A stretch of 64,000 bases of DNA, taken from the NCBI GenBank assembly GCA_002812745.2, contig NCSJ02000221.1, forward strand, positions 1 through 64,000. The letters are read 5' to 3'. This stretch comes from Scytalidium lignicola. Taxonomy: Eukaryota; Ascomycota; Leotiomycetes. A model generated the notes under the pieces. The model searched no databases. It was not told the origin of the DNA and was given only the letters and a program-made list of their open reading frames with translations. A program made the position numbers and the translations under genes. Positions 10,742 through 21,945 of the stretch are shown one piece after another. Within the stretch, counting starts at the first letter, position 1. Every line of letters starts with the position of its first letter.

Positions 10742-13010
10742 GTTCGACAATTTATTTTTCAACAGATTCGCTCTTCGGTTATAGGAAGGTAGTAAACTCT
10801 TGTAACCTTTATGTACTAGAGAACGCCAAGCTCGGGCATGAGATCACGAGCATACAACCGTAATAATACGAGATCAAGCTAATTTGTGCTAGAGAATAGA
10901 GTGGCTCGCCTCTTCGATCTACCTTTGTCGTTATCCATATCCGCCGGTCCGGGTGTGCGGGTGATTATGGCTGTAGGGAAAATATTCCTGGTTAATAGAG
11001 CACTCTAGAAGAGATGACGTAGATGCACGCCACTGAGCCTCCAACCTCGACGACATTGTCACGATGCACTCTAGCTGTCTATTCGTGCTGTTTTTCTAGA
11101 TGTATGGATCGCATACAACTCATGAGCTCATCGTACGACCACCCCAACTGGGAACAGTGCCAAGAATTAAGCATATTAAATCATGGGCTCTTTTAAATAG
11201 CGGTATTCTTTCGCTTGTTGCTCTTAGACTAGCAAAAGTCTAGGATTCTCCAATTCTATCAGCTGCTCCATGTGGGCTAGTTGAATTGTTTCCTGATCTC
11301 CAAAATCTTGACAAATGCCCCTATAACAAATGAGGACTAATTATTTAATAGCTAATTAAAAACGCTTCCTAATTGCGATGATAAACGCGTCATTATACGG
11401 AGTACATGTGAAATACTTAGTAGCAATACTATCATGGGTTCGTTGGCTACTACCAGGCACTGCAAGAACCAGTGCCTTGCAATATACTTCCCTTCTTAAA
11501 TGAATAATACAATCTTTGAATATTTAAGGTATGTTATTTCGCTCAACTAAATTCTTTGCTAGTCCGCTGTGAAGAAGCTTATTCTACTCTTAACAAACCT
11601 TCATTTCCAATTTTGTCGTCCTAATTCACTACAGCTTTTTGTTTTCTTGCTTGAAAGCTTGAAAACCCCTTGTTAAGGGCTTTGTTTTGGGTCCTCCCTT
11701 ACTCTTTGAAAAAGTAAAACTAAAAGTAAAACGATTAAAATGGTATGCATTATATCCCCGAAGTTCCTTAAGGTATCTCCAACCGATAAGCTTGCCTACC
11801 CTGTAAAAGTGAAAAGAATCTATATAATTGTAAGGTGTTTCTAAAGGTTCTTCAATGTCTGCTAAACTTTGTTTAAGAAGTAATTGAGTGGAACGGTACT
11901 GATAAATAGTAGCTTGCTAGCTTTGATATTTTGCAGCTTTATAAACATTTGTTTCATGGCTGCTGAGCTAATAATTCTTATCCTGACTCCTTACTGCTGT
12001 TACATCTTGTCATAATAACTATTTCTTACAACGAAGCTCAAAAGCGAGTGTGGTTTTGCTTTTTCAATAACACTACTCATCAATCTTTAGTTTATAGAAG
12101 TCCTTCTTCTAACATCCTAAATCAAATGTGAGTTGAAATTGATCAGTTAGTTGATCTAAGCTTCAACAGCTTTTTTGTCTATTCTCTAAATTTACGCCGA
12201 AAATTGTATGCTCTTCTGATTTGTATATATTTAGCGTATGATTCTACTTTGGTATTAATTATGCACTAGTTATATTCATCCAAGCAAGCTTTACATGATG
12301 GGTTTGTCTTGACACCCATTGGTTGACATTTTGATTAAGATCTACAGAGGATTTAGTTTTAACGTCAGACTTGACGAATTTTAAGCAGGCACTTAGTAAA
12401 AGACAGTTTTTATTAATAAGACTTTTTGTTACCATTGAAGAATTAATTTTTGTAATAGCAAACAAGTGTATCAGTATTGGGAAGACTGACATCAAAGCAA
12501 GCATCTACCTTTTCAGCACAGTGTCTTGTAACACAGTGAGATAACCTGTCATTGGTTCAAAGAAAGCGGAACAGCTATGCACGCCGACAGCTGAGGGAAA
12601 TTTGTATCTTGAAGATGCCACAACATCGGTACAGTTACAATAGATAGAAGTCAATTAAGCCTACTCTCAGTATATTAATCCAGAACACAAAATATAATAA
12701 TACTCTCAACTATTAACAATTTTACTAAAGACAACAAAAGTACAAATAGTCCCTTAAATAATAGAAATTATCAAAGCGNAAAAACAAAGGATAAGAAATA
12801 TTTTTAGATATTGTATGTTATNAAAAAGTCAAATAAATATACAAATAATGAACAATTGTAAAATTACTATATAAAACAGACAATCTTAATTAAAATTACA
12901 ATCTTTAAACTAAATCAAAATAGTCTATTATATTAATCTAAAAGGTATCTCTGACTCCAAATCCGAAAACATTTAAAGAATTAATAACAGAAGAGAGAAA
13001 CAGTGAATAT
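10742..13010. other. AT-rich intergenic region, no supported gene
   Basis: About 2.3 kb, increasingly AT-rich towards 12.7-13.0 kb and with N characters at 12779 and 12822. A minus-strand stretch at about 11.7-12.5 kb keeps short open frames between many stops and may be an old transposon, but I could not match it to a family. Confidence 0.4.
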
Positions 13011-13976
13011 CTATAGCGATTTATCTTTCTCAATTTTGTGAAGGAAGGCAATAATGGCATCAGCCATCTGGCCCACACCAGGCTCTTCAATCGGGTAGTG
13101 CCCGGCGTTCTCCAGGATCACGGTCTTAACTTCTACCATCTTGATCTTATGTAGAACAAGCTCGCTCAGATGAAAAGGTGTCCATTTGTCAAGATCAGGT
13201 TGCGTTAACAAGATTGGACACACATTGAAATTCTCAGGCTCTAACGCAGGCTTATGATTCATATACGTGGACAGGAACTTCATGCTCGTCAAGTTCCCAG
13301 CCGATGTCTTGTCCTTCATCATGATTTTTAAGGCCGCCTTGTCATTCACTAGCGCCCACATCTTACTAGCCAGTGACATCGGAATCGAGAAGCGGTTAAG
13401 TAGTGGGATCGAGCCAAAGAGACCCGCGGCTGGAACTCCAACACGGCTCATGAATAAGTTGAGGCATGTCTCATCGCGGACTTGTTGTATACGTTGGTCA
13501 AGAAACGTCATGCCAATTACACCGCTAACTTTCTTGTTCTGTGCTGCAGCGTGATAGGCAAGCATGCCCCCGGCTGAAAGACCATAGAGCACGACAGGGC
13601 GGGGATCGTTCTCTAGTTCGAAATTGATAAAGTCATCGGCAATGTCAACCCACTCGCTGTAGTCAACATTGGCATGTGGCTTCACCTGCGTCAGCCCGTA
13701 ATTAGGCATGTCAATGGCGACTATCTCAAAGCCGGCTTGTTGGAGGGGAACTCCCAAAATCATAGACAGCTGTCGTCCGTTGGTCCCCACGCCATGGTGA
13801 AGGATGACACGGACCTTGGCAGCTGGATTGCGCCAACGGTCCAGGTGAATATTATGCCCATGGTTTGACCACCATTCCTCGGTTGGCTCATGCGTTGAAG
13901 AAAAATGAACAGTTGTAGGCAGAAGATCCTGGAGCATTCTCCAAGCAGGTTGTTTGCTGTATGATGGGAGAGACAT
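13011..13976 (-). CDS. Alpha/beta hydrolase
   Basis: A single-exon gene of 321 residues. The nucleophile elbow is GLSAGG with Ser134; the oxyanion segment is HHGVG at 60-64; the acid is probably Asp261 or Asp263 (TQPDLDKW); the catalytic His is His293 (NAGHYPIEEPG). The catalytic triad is thus complete and the length is normal for the fold. There is no signal peptide or membrane segment, so it is probably cytosolic. The substrate cannot be read from the sequence; similar enzymes in metabolite clusters hydrolyse esters, lactones or thioesters. A TATA-like stretch lies on the minus strand near 14072-14080, roughly 100 bp upstream. The next gene is the GMC oxidoreductase, 1.5 kb away and divergently transcribed. 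Confidence 0.9.
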   Translation of the reverse strand: MSLPSYSKQPAWRMLQDLLPTTVHFSSTHEPTEEWWSNHGHNIHLDRWRNPAAKVRVILHHGVGTNGRQLSMILGVPLQQAGFEIVAIDMPNYGLTQVKPHANVDYSEWVDIADDFINFELENDPRPVVLYGLSAGGMLAYHAAAQNKKVSGVIGMTFLDQRIQQVRDETCLNLFMSRVGVPAAGLFGSIPLLNRFSIPMSLASKMWALVNDKAALKIMMKDKTSAGNLTSMKFLSTYMNHKPALEPENFNVCPILLTQPDLDKWTPFHLSELVLHKIKMVEVKTVILENAGHYPIEEPGVGQMADAIIAFLHKIEKDKSL

Positions 13977-14292
13977 TTCGTAGGATGTAAGCCGGATATT
14001 TGCTGTCGAGAAGTCTAATGCGAGTTTGCTAATAGGCAGAGGTGTAGATGAGATGTGGAGGTTTTCGATGGATATATATTAAGCCTCGCTAGAGGGGTAC
14101 TATTATTACTCGTTGCTTAAGAAGGCGTGATGTGAGAATGAAGAAAGTGTTAATGCTAGGTGGGTGTGAAGATGTTGGTGATGTTGTGAGATTTGTACTA
14201 TGAGATAAACTCCTTGCCGTTTTATAGAAGATCTATCTCATGCGAATGCCTCCGTTTGTGTAAGGCCTATATCACCGAGGTTTGTAGCCGTG

Positions 14293-14356
14293 ATGGAATA
14301 GATTGACAGGGATCGGGGATTAGTCATGGAATAGATTGACAGGGATCGGGGATTAG
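14293..14356. repeat. Two-copy tandem repeat, 31-bp unit
   Basis: ATGGAATAGATTGACAGGG.. occurs perfectly at 14293-14323 and again at 14326-14356 (period 33). It lies about 320 bp upstream of the alpha/beta hydrolase start. Either a recent slip duplication or a duplicated regulatory element. Confidence 0.8.
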
Positions 14357-15298
14357 ATCTCGGAAATACGACACTAGGGATTAACTGTTGATTACGTCAC
14401 ATTATTCGCTCCTAGTCGGAGATGCAGGCCAATCGCGCGCCCCATGGGAAGTTTGTCTCGCAGCACCCGCTAAGCTTAAAATTACCAGGCTCAATAAATA
14501 TTCTTCATTTGGAAAATGCAGCGTCATAGTGCTTCGCATGGCTGCTAGCCAGGGCATCCAAAATAAAATACAGTACCAGATCTAACTATGACTGGTAGGA
14601 ACGTAACGGACGTAACGGGGTACTAGAAAGGACTTCCGCACACACGGAGTTCATTTCGGCTTCCGTTTACTACGGTAGATAATGATCCCTTCAAGCCATT
14701 TCCTTATTCCAGTAATTAATTATTTTTCACGTGTAGTCCGCGGACCCGCGCCTCGAGGGCGACGGCCCTGCTTTTTTGCCAAAAGAGACATTGCTCGTAT
14801 TTGATACTATCAGAGAATGCTTCCTGCGCTATTAATTAAATAATTTTAATTTTAATACATTTATTTGTATATAATAGCATTGTAAAACTAATATAGATGT
14901 ACTGCTGTCAAGGGTTGAAGATAGGTAGTAAATAGATATATACAGCCATTTCCACCAGACGAAGTGATAATCAATATTAATAACATAAATACCAGTTAGA
15001 TAGTTATACGAGCTACAGGGTTACATAATTGAAGAGTTAACCAGTTTTGTTCATTCGTAAAGCAGACCAGCCAAGTTTAGACAACCATGCATGAGGTTCG
15101 TAAGACAAATATCTTTCGTTCATGCCATGCTGGCCACTACTGGTTTCTTAACATTGCATGTGGCATAGGTTATACGAGAAATTAGACGAGCTAAGACGGA
15201 ATGAGCAACTTGAAATTTCTCAAGCAGTGACAGGTCATAACGTCTCTATTAGAGTTAACAGATGTCAAGGGGCAATTCGAGAAAATAACCTATAGGTC
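14357..15298. other. Intergenic between hydrolase and GMC gene
   Basis: Divergent promoter space. No gene recognised; locally AT-rich from 14.8 to 15.0 kb. Confidence 0.5.
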
Positions 15299-15304
15299 TA
15301 TAAA
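15299..15304 (+). promoter_or_regulatory. TATA box of the GMC gene
   Basis: TATAAA lies 151 bp before the GMC oxidoreductase start codon at 15450, a plausible core-promoter distance. Confidence 0.45.
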
Positions 15305-15449
15305 ATGTGCCTTGGTCCCTCTCAATAAACCGAACCGATAAAAGATACGCAAACATCTTAGTGAACTTGAACTCATTCGGTGCCACGCAACTCAAATCCG
15401 ACATCTAAATAGCTATTCTCGATTGCGTATCGTTTATCTCACAACTACA

Positions 15450-17464
15450 ATGGCCGACGAAGCCTTATCAAGACCCTATAATTTCGTGATCGTTGGTGGT
15501 GGTACTGCGGGTCTGACTTTGGCAGCGCGGCTTACTGAAGACCCGTCAATCAGTGTTCTAGTACTGGAAGCTGGAGAAAGTAGACATAATGTAGGGCACG
15601 CTTTTCTTGATTATTCTATCATTACCGTTTACTGACGTCCTTCAGGATCCAAAGATAGATATTCCCGCATTCATGAGCCAGCTCTACGACGAGTAAGTCT
15701 ACCGGCGGGATAACCCTATTGAATAACATGTATTGATGGCGAGATGTAGTCCTAACTATAACTGGGGGTTTAAAACTACTCCCCAACCCGGGTTAAACAA
15801 TCGTATTATTGCCCAGCCTCTTGGTAAAGTTCTGGGTGGTTCATCGGCAATAAATTTCATGATGGTGAGCCACGCAACCAAAAATGACATCGATAACTGG
15901 GGGGAACTCGGGAATATAGGATGGGATTATGAAACCCTATCACCTTACTACCGCAAATTTGAAACGTACCATGTACCTGATAAGGCACGGGTTGCTGATT
16001 TAGGAGCTGATATTATTGATCCTTCTCTCTATGGGTCCTCTGGTCCAGTTCAGATCACTTTCCCTCATGCCACCGGACCCCTTGACCATGCCTGGAGGCC
16101 AACTTTTCTAGAGCTGAGCCTCGGAGCTAGAGATGATGCCAGACGTGGGGCCACTCTTGGCGCGTATTCTGTTCTGAGGTCCATTGACCAAGGAGGGAAA
16201 AGAAGTACCGCTGCTTCAGCATTTTATTACCCAAATGCTTCTAGGGCCAACTTGACTCTGCTCACTAGTGCCCATGTGGAAAAGATCATCTTCGATTCGA
16301 AAAAGGTCAATAATCAAGCAGTCGCTACTGATATTTTATTTTCTGTCCGTGGACAGGAATACATTGTCCCAGTCGCCGGTGAAGTAATTTTGAGCGCAGG
16401 AACCTTTCTGAGTCCTAAGATATTAGAGCTCTCTGGAATCGGTTCAAAGAAAATACTTGAATCGAACAGCATTCCAGTGGTCGCTGAAAATTCGAATGTG
16501 GGCGAGAATCTTCAAGTAAGAATGCTTTTACGTGCCAAATCGGCAAGCGTTAATCTGTGTTTAGGATCATATGCTCGTTCCATTGCTGTTTGATGTAGTT
16601 GATGGAATGGCAACTGCAGAGAGCATCAAACAACCAGGAGTGCTTGAATGGGCATTAAATGAATGGCAAACCGGTCGTGGAGGGCCACTTGCCTCTGGTG
16701 TGAGTGGGACAGGGTTCTTATCTCACGCTGGCATTATTCCTCATATCAATGAAGCTACTACCATTGAAACAGTAACAAGGAACATCGGAGACTCATCTAC
16801 AGTAGATGGGTTGGCAAAACAAGTACAGATTCAAAAACGAGTCTTCCTTGATGAAAAAGAAGCAGACCTCCAGTTCAATTTTGCGGCTACAGGTTTCTCA
16901 GTGTATAACACCAGTGAGAGGCTGGGGACTCTATTCCAACACAATGATCCCGGAAACTATGCAGGCGGGGTTGTAGCACAAACTCACCCGTTTTCTCGCG
17001 GCAGCTCCCACATTAATGGACCTGACCCAAAGCTCCCTCCTACCATTGACCCTAAATATCTGAGCAATCCCGCCGACCTCGAGCTTCTTGCAGATGGTAT
17101 TCTATTGCTGCAGAAAATCTTTGAAACTGGACCGATGGGCGAGCTGATCAGGGACCGCCCGAATGGTGACGGAAAGTCCTTTCAACCTTCGATGAGGATC
17201 GAGTCTAGAATAAACAAGGTGAAAGCACTAGAATTAGTAAAGGATATAGGCATTAGCTCGTGGCATCCAATTGGCACCTGCTCCATGCTTCCACAAGCTG
17301 ATGGGGGTGTTGTTGACACGCACCTTAAGGTTTATGGAACGATTAATCTGCGGGTAGTAGATGCTAGCATTATCCCTTTACATGTCCGCGGTAATATACA
17401 AACTGCTGTCTACGCTATTGCGGAGAGGGCAGCGGACATCATCAAGGACGAGTACCGGAAGTAG
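15450..17464 (+). CDS. GMC (glucose-methanol-choline) oxidoreductase
   Basis: An FAD-dependent alcohol or aldehyde oxidase/dehydrogenase. My model has four exons, 15450-15590, 15646-15692, 15744-16515 and 16565-17464, giving 619 residues, normal for the family. Introns are 49-55 bp with GT..AG ends; the third acceptor could also be 6 bp later, still in frame. The FAD dinucleotide motif is VGGGTAG (Gly16-Gly21). The GMC signature region reads [13 protein letters not shown]. The catalytic His is His554 in [11 protein letters not shown], with Asn597 (RGNIQT) at the second active-site position. No signal peptide is seen, so it probably acts inside the cell. Such enzymes often tailor fungal polyketides, which fits the nearby PKS remnant, though the substrate is unknown. 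Confidence 0.9.
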
Positions 17465-18250
17465 CATTAATTGAAGACTGAGATTCTTGTTTAACACCTT
17501 GATTCTTAAACAAAATATTAGAATGTTGTCGTGTAGCGGAGTATTAATATTAATTGATGCAATATATACAAGAAATAACAAAAGTTCATTATAGTTGACC
17601 TTGATAAACAAAGATAATTCGAAGTTCTTGATCCTCTTGTAATATTCTTACTCTGCCTCGATGAAGACAGTATATTAAGGAATATAAAATATAAGATAAT
17701 TGAAAATATAAAAATTGTATATGAAGTTTTTATATAATATAATATTTTCAAGTTTTAAATATTTAAGTATAAAGTTAGTATTAACTATTTTATAGGATTT
17801 GTTATTCAAATATATTAACATCCTATATTTTATGTTTAAATAGACCAAATTATTCTAAATTTCAAGAATAAGCTTTATTTTGTGTGTTTAGTCGATTTCT
17901 GCTGTTAAGTCACTAAATTTCGTGAATTAATGTATGTTTGTTACTAATTATAATTTGCGTGAATAACCTTGTAAGAAAATTGACTTAAATAGTAGAGCAT
18001 ATTTAATCAAAATCTGAAGATTGCACTTGAAACTTCTTGCCATGACAGTATAAAATATCTAGCAAACAGCAGATGAGATACTGTTTGGTAATTTAAAGAA
18101 TGTTACCAAACAATTTTAATATCTAACAGGTGACACCAAGCACATAAACCTTATAATAAACGAGTATCATTTAAATGAGATTACTTTATACTTTATATTC
18201 TATAGTGGGAAATTTTTGTATTAAGCATTCTACCTACAAAGCCTTGTTCA
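17465..18250. other. AT-rich intergenic, nothing recognised
   Basis: About 790 bp, very AT-rich from 17.65 kb. No frame or repeat supported. Confidence 0.5.
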
Positions 18251-19010
18251 TTAATTAGGTGTCTCCGCTTCAAGAATTGCAACGCCGGTATCATTTTCCG
18301 CAGAAATACTATACTTCTCCTTCAACCGCTGGGTTGCAAGTTCACCCAACTGGTATATCGATCCGCCGTTCAACATCTCAAGCACTGTAACCTCAAATCT
18401 CAAATTCTGTTTCCACCAATTCCGAATTTCAATGGCGATCAGTGAGTCCACACCCATTATGGCTAACGTCTGGGATACGTCAAGCTCGGCCTCCGATTTC
18501 ATTAGGAAATTGCAAACGTGAAACCCAATCTCATGAGCTATGAAGTCGATACTGGACCTCTCGTCTAATTTTGAAGGGTTGGCGCTGACCGAGGCTAAGT
18601 TCTTCATCAGTAGACGAGGAATCCATTGTGGTCGTCTCTTCAGCGTTTCGATATACAGCCATTCGAGGATCTCGTTTCCAGATATTGCGATTACTTGGAT
18701 CAGAAAGAGGCATTTTAGATCGTAAACTGATGGAAATTTGGCTCTTGTTTACGAAACTCGTTGTAATTGATGGGCTTGGGATAGACGAGGGTGGTGAAGA
18801 TCTAGTGATGACTAGTTGTAGTGAATCAAGTAGATTTTGCTCTCTGAGCATGTGAACAGCAGATGCTCGGAAATTTTCTAACACTAACGGGTTTTGAGTG
18901 ACGTAGCCCACATCTTCCATGCATCCGATGGCAAGCACTGAAGCTGGAAGCCCAAGTTGCTGACGATACTGAACAAAAGCGTCCAAGAAAGTGTTGGACG
19001 CTGTACTTTA
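18251..19010 (-). pseudogene. Orphan C-terminal KR-ACP tail of a highly reducing PKS
   Basis: The minus-strand frame begins abruptly inside a ketoreductase (NTFLDAFVQYRQQLGLPASV, then CMEDVGYVTQNPLVLENF). It continues through a linker to an acyl-carrier domain with GVDSLIAIEIRNWW; the phosphopantetheine Ser is encoded at 18443-18445, and a normal C-terminus ends at 18251. Ketosynthase, acyltransferase, dehydratase and most of the KR are absent, and no such sequence occurs elsewhere in the window. The KR and ACP parts lie in different frames that meet near 18600, so there is also a frameshift. The remnant ends about 40 bp from the stop of the DUF3533 gene, so whatever removed the synthase has a breakpoint at about 19.0 kb. 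Confidence 0.85.
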
Positions 19011-19052
19011 ATATTGTATAACACATCAACTACTCATTCAAAAAATGTGATT

Positions 19053-20303
19053 TTAACTTTCCTCAATGTCTCCGGGGATATTTCTAGCCCTTCTGCATGC
19101 TCGGTAATGGCTAAAACTGTCACAGACAAGAAGTAGCACCCACCAAGAGAAAAGGATGGGCATTGCGCGATACAGCTGCGGGACGGCGCCACCGGACCAG
19201 ATATCAGTCAATACCTGATATGCCTTGTGAGCTGGGAAGGCGTAACCGAAGCGGTAGAAACCAGAGTTGATCTCAAAGGGAGTAATCGAGCTGGTGATGT
19301 TGAGGAAGACCCATGTCATGAGCAGGAAAGGCATGCCGGGAAGAAGGACAATCTGAATGGCTGCTTCGATCAGCAGGTAGTGGATGTGAAATAACAGCCA
19401 CAGGACCATCCAGGTTAGGACGAATTGAGTTCCACTGACTGCCCACTCTTCTCGGTATGCCCAGATATAGCCCGTCATCGTCAGAGACCCGATAAATGTG
19501 TAGATGACTCCCACTGTTAATCGGAGCAGTCCGCTCCTCATAGTGGAAAGTCTGCTCAGGATTTCAAATCTGATGAACATCTGCCTCATTCCGACCACGA
19601 AGAACAGATTCTGAAGGACAGGCATCGCCATCGAAATTGTGTTGTAAAGAATTTTGGCGCCTTGGTTCGTTGGTTGAATATTAATCTCGGAAGTCATGAT
19701 TGGTGTCAGATATGCTTTGATGGCGGCGTCGTCGGTCTGTGCGAGGGACTTCAATGCCCTGGAGCCGTTTATAGAACCATATGCTGTCCCGGCGGCTGCA
19801 ACCAGTGTTGTGAGGCTGCCTTGGATCACCTCTTGCGAGAAAGCTGGATATCTGACTTCATTCCATACGTATGTGACCGCATCGCTGGCGTCGTATGCCG
19901 TCGCGGCCGTTCCACCATGAAGTGCGGCAGACAATCTCTCCGACGCCCCTGGCATGGAGTATATAGCAGCCCAATATTTTCCATCCCGAACAGCTTGTAG
20001 TACTGTATCTGGTGTGGGATATTGCGTCTCGGTTCCAGTGATTAGTGTAGGAAACCGTATTCCTTTGAGCTGTTGGTATGCTTGCGTTAGGGACTCTCCG
20101 ATGATTCCTCCATCGTAGTCCACCGTCAAAATGTGGAACGCGGAAACTCGGTCGACTTCGTGGTAGAATGAGCCATAGAGGTAATAGAGGTTGATCTGAA
20201 ATAGGAGAGTCACAGCTAGACCGATCGCTATAGTGGCAAGGATGAGCTTCTTTCGTTGCCCCGGCAGGAGACCTCTAGATTTAGGCATAGACTTCGTTTT
20301 CAT
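19053..20303 (-). CDS. DUF3533/SNG1-family membrane protein
   Basis: A single-exon protein of 416 residues. There is a transmembrane segment at about 20-43, a long extracytoplasmic-type loop to about 225, then five or so hydrophobic segments (for example around 229-241, 263-285, 295-345 and 383-398). This is the layout of the SNG1/DUF3533 family, related in topology to ABC-2 type membrane proteins and, in yeast, linked to nitrosoguanidine resistance. In fungal metabolite clusters such proteins are presumed to help export or tolerance. The Met at 20303 has a second in-frame Met five codons later. Two palindromic CCG-N7-CGG sites lie about 220-270 bp upstream, so regulation by a Zn2Cys6 protein is plausible. 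Confidence 0.88.
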   Translation of the reverse strand: MKTKSMPKSRGLLPGQRKKLILATIAIGLAVTLLFQINLYYLYGSFYHEVDRVSAFHILTVDYDGGIIGESLTQAYQQLKGIRFPTLITGTETQYPTPDTVLQAVRDGKYWAAIYSMPGASERLSAALHGGTAATAYDASDAVTYVWNEVRYPAFSQEVIQGSLTTLVAAAGTAYGSINGSRALKSLAQTDDAAIKAYLTPIMTSEINIQPTNQGAKILYNTISMAMPVLQNLFFVVGMRQMFIRFEILSRLSTMRSGLLRLTVGVIYTFIGSLTMTGYIWAYREEWAVSGTQFVLTWMVLWLLFHIHYLLIEAAIQIVLLPGMPFLLMTWVFLNITSSITPFEINSGFYRFGYAFPAHKAYQVLTDIWSGGAVPQLYRAMPILFSWWVLLLVCDSFSHYRACRRARNIPGDIEES

Positions 20304-20515
20304 CGCGGGAATGCTAAGAGAAGTTAGGAGGGCGTGATAGGACAGAAGGCACTGATAGATCTGAAAGCTGAAAAAAGTACATGGGAAATAGTATTATATA
20401 TCGAAACATATTTCATCAAAATTATGCTACGGTACTTGTTTAACAGAATCAATCGGAGTTTAGAAAGGTGCAACGTCCGATTGCATTGATGCGGCTAGCT
20501 CAAGTCTCCCTGGCC

Positions 20516-20589
20516 TCCGCACCGTCCGATTCAATCGGACTCTCGGCGTCCGCACCGTCCGATTCAATCGGACTCTCGGCGTCCGCACC
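20516..20589. promoter_or_regulatory. Tandem 33-bp repeat carrying CCG-N7-CGG palindromes
   Basis: Two perfect 33-bp copies (20516-20548, 20549-20581) plus the first 8 bp of a third. Each holds the 17-bp palindrome GTCCGATTCAATCGGAC (20524-20540 and 20557-20573), an everted CCG-N7-CGG pair. CCG/CGG triplets are the standard contacts of Zn2Cys6 regulators. Degenerate half-sites (ATCAATCGG, GTCCGATTG) flank on the left at about 20447-20485. The array is in the DUF3533 promoter. Confidence 0.6.
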
Positions 20590-20869
20590 TTTCACTTACA
20601 GTCAGGTACACTTCGGCTTCCACTTGCTTCCATACCGGCTGACCTTAACGGCACCCACGGCACTATAGTAGAAGCTAAGGAAGGTTTCCATAATATGAAG
20701 TGAAGATAATTGTAAGACGTGGATAATTAACCCGAGGATAACACAGATGTCTAACCTCATATGAATATGTAGTTGTAGAAGCTATCTTGTGTCTATTGCT
20801 ATCTAGAGCGCTAAATATATGCGAATCTAAGGACCGCTAATAGCCCGGAGATCTAAGTGATTAATCTCC

Positions 20870-21500
20870 ATCCGTCTAGAAACCCATCCTCTAATTATAT
20901 CTTGATTAATCTTAGCCCATTCAGAGTGTCATGTCCTTTCTATCCATTCAAGAGTATAAGGTCTATTCCAGACATTTGTAATGGCTATTCTCATTGGCAT
21001 CCAAACTTGCTCAATTGCGCTCGCGTCTGGTGAATTCCCAGGGTGGTCGTGAAGGATATAGCCTTGCTGCTCAAGCAATAAGAGGGTATATTGACTGATA
21101 TGTAAAGGTGTATTATCTTGTTAGAAGACAAAAGGAGGTAGATCTGGCATAGAATTTAGTCTATCCATAAAAGGAATAACTAGAAGTACTATAACCTCTT
21201 GATTATATCTCATGAAGTCAACTCCACCTTTGCCTTGCTCTCTCTTCATCATATGCTTCTTCCAAAACACCTCCTACTTTGCTGTTGTACCTGGCTTCTT
21301 GCTCCCTAGATCTTGCCACTTCTTTGTATCTGTAGTCCATTCTTGTTACTTATATAGCAGGAGGACTGCATTATATTGATCAATAATAGCCTGGTAAGAT
21401 ACTCTTTCAACAGCTCTTTCAGAATGAAATACTTTACCTTTAGATATAGTAGCTCTATGGAGAGTAAACAGATTTCTTAACTTGATAATTAATAGTTATA
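20870..21500 (-). mobile_element. Tc1/mariner transposase relic
   Basis: The minus strand around 20940-21080 reads QYTLLLLEQQGYILHDHPGN and then SPDASAIEQVWMPMRIAI, the end of a DDE-type Tc1/mariner transposase catalytic core, including the SPD..AIE region that holds the last acidic residue. Further upstream pieces to about 21500 are broken by stops. I could not define terminal repeats. Confidence 0.65.
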
Positions 21501-21945
21501 TAATTCCTTTAATACTAGTCTGCCAATATATCTAAAAATAAAAATAAAAATTAATAACTCGGACTCAGTAACTTCACATGTAAAGTATTGTCTATTAATA
21601 AGATATAAATAAAGTTCGAGTAATTATAAAGAAGCGTAAGACCTGTATAAAGGGGAAAATATTTGTTTTATAAAGCTACTTTTATATTTCTACACAAGAA
21701 TTATATGATATAGTAGTAGAGGCTAAAAAAGCTATAAAAAAGTAGTTAGAGAAACGAGCAAAAAAAAAGNAAAAACGTTATCTCGTACGATACTGAAAGT
21801 GAGGAGGATGATAAAGAAGTTCGGGATGAAATTAAGGGCAATATTAAGGATTGTATTATCGTTGATGTTAAGTAAATTAAATCTGCAGTTAGTCGCTCTC
21901 AGTATTTATAGTATCTACGCCATGACTTACGTTATGTTAAATTTG
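21501..21945. other. AT-rich relic, unrecognised
   Basis: AT-rich with an N at 21770. A plus-strand stretch near 21700-21870 rich in Lys, Glu and Asp looks like the acidic tail of some transposase, but no family can be named. Confidence 0.35.

Noticed and set aside
12259..12504. Short minus-strand frame starting MLALMSVF
   Set aside because: No domain and no supporting neighbours; kept only as part of an unrecognised AT-rich block.
20468..20668. Open frame with SAPSDSIGL repeats
   Set aside because: Produced by the 33-bp promoter repeat; no start context, homology or sensible neighbours.
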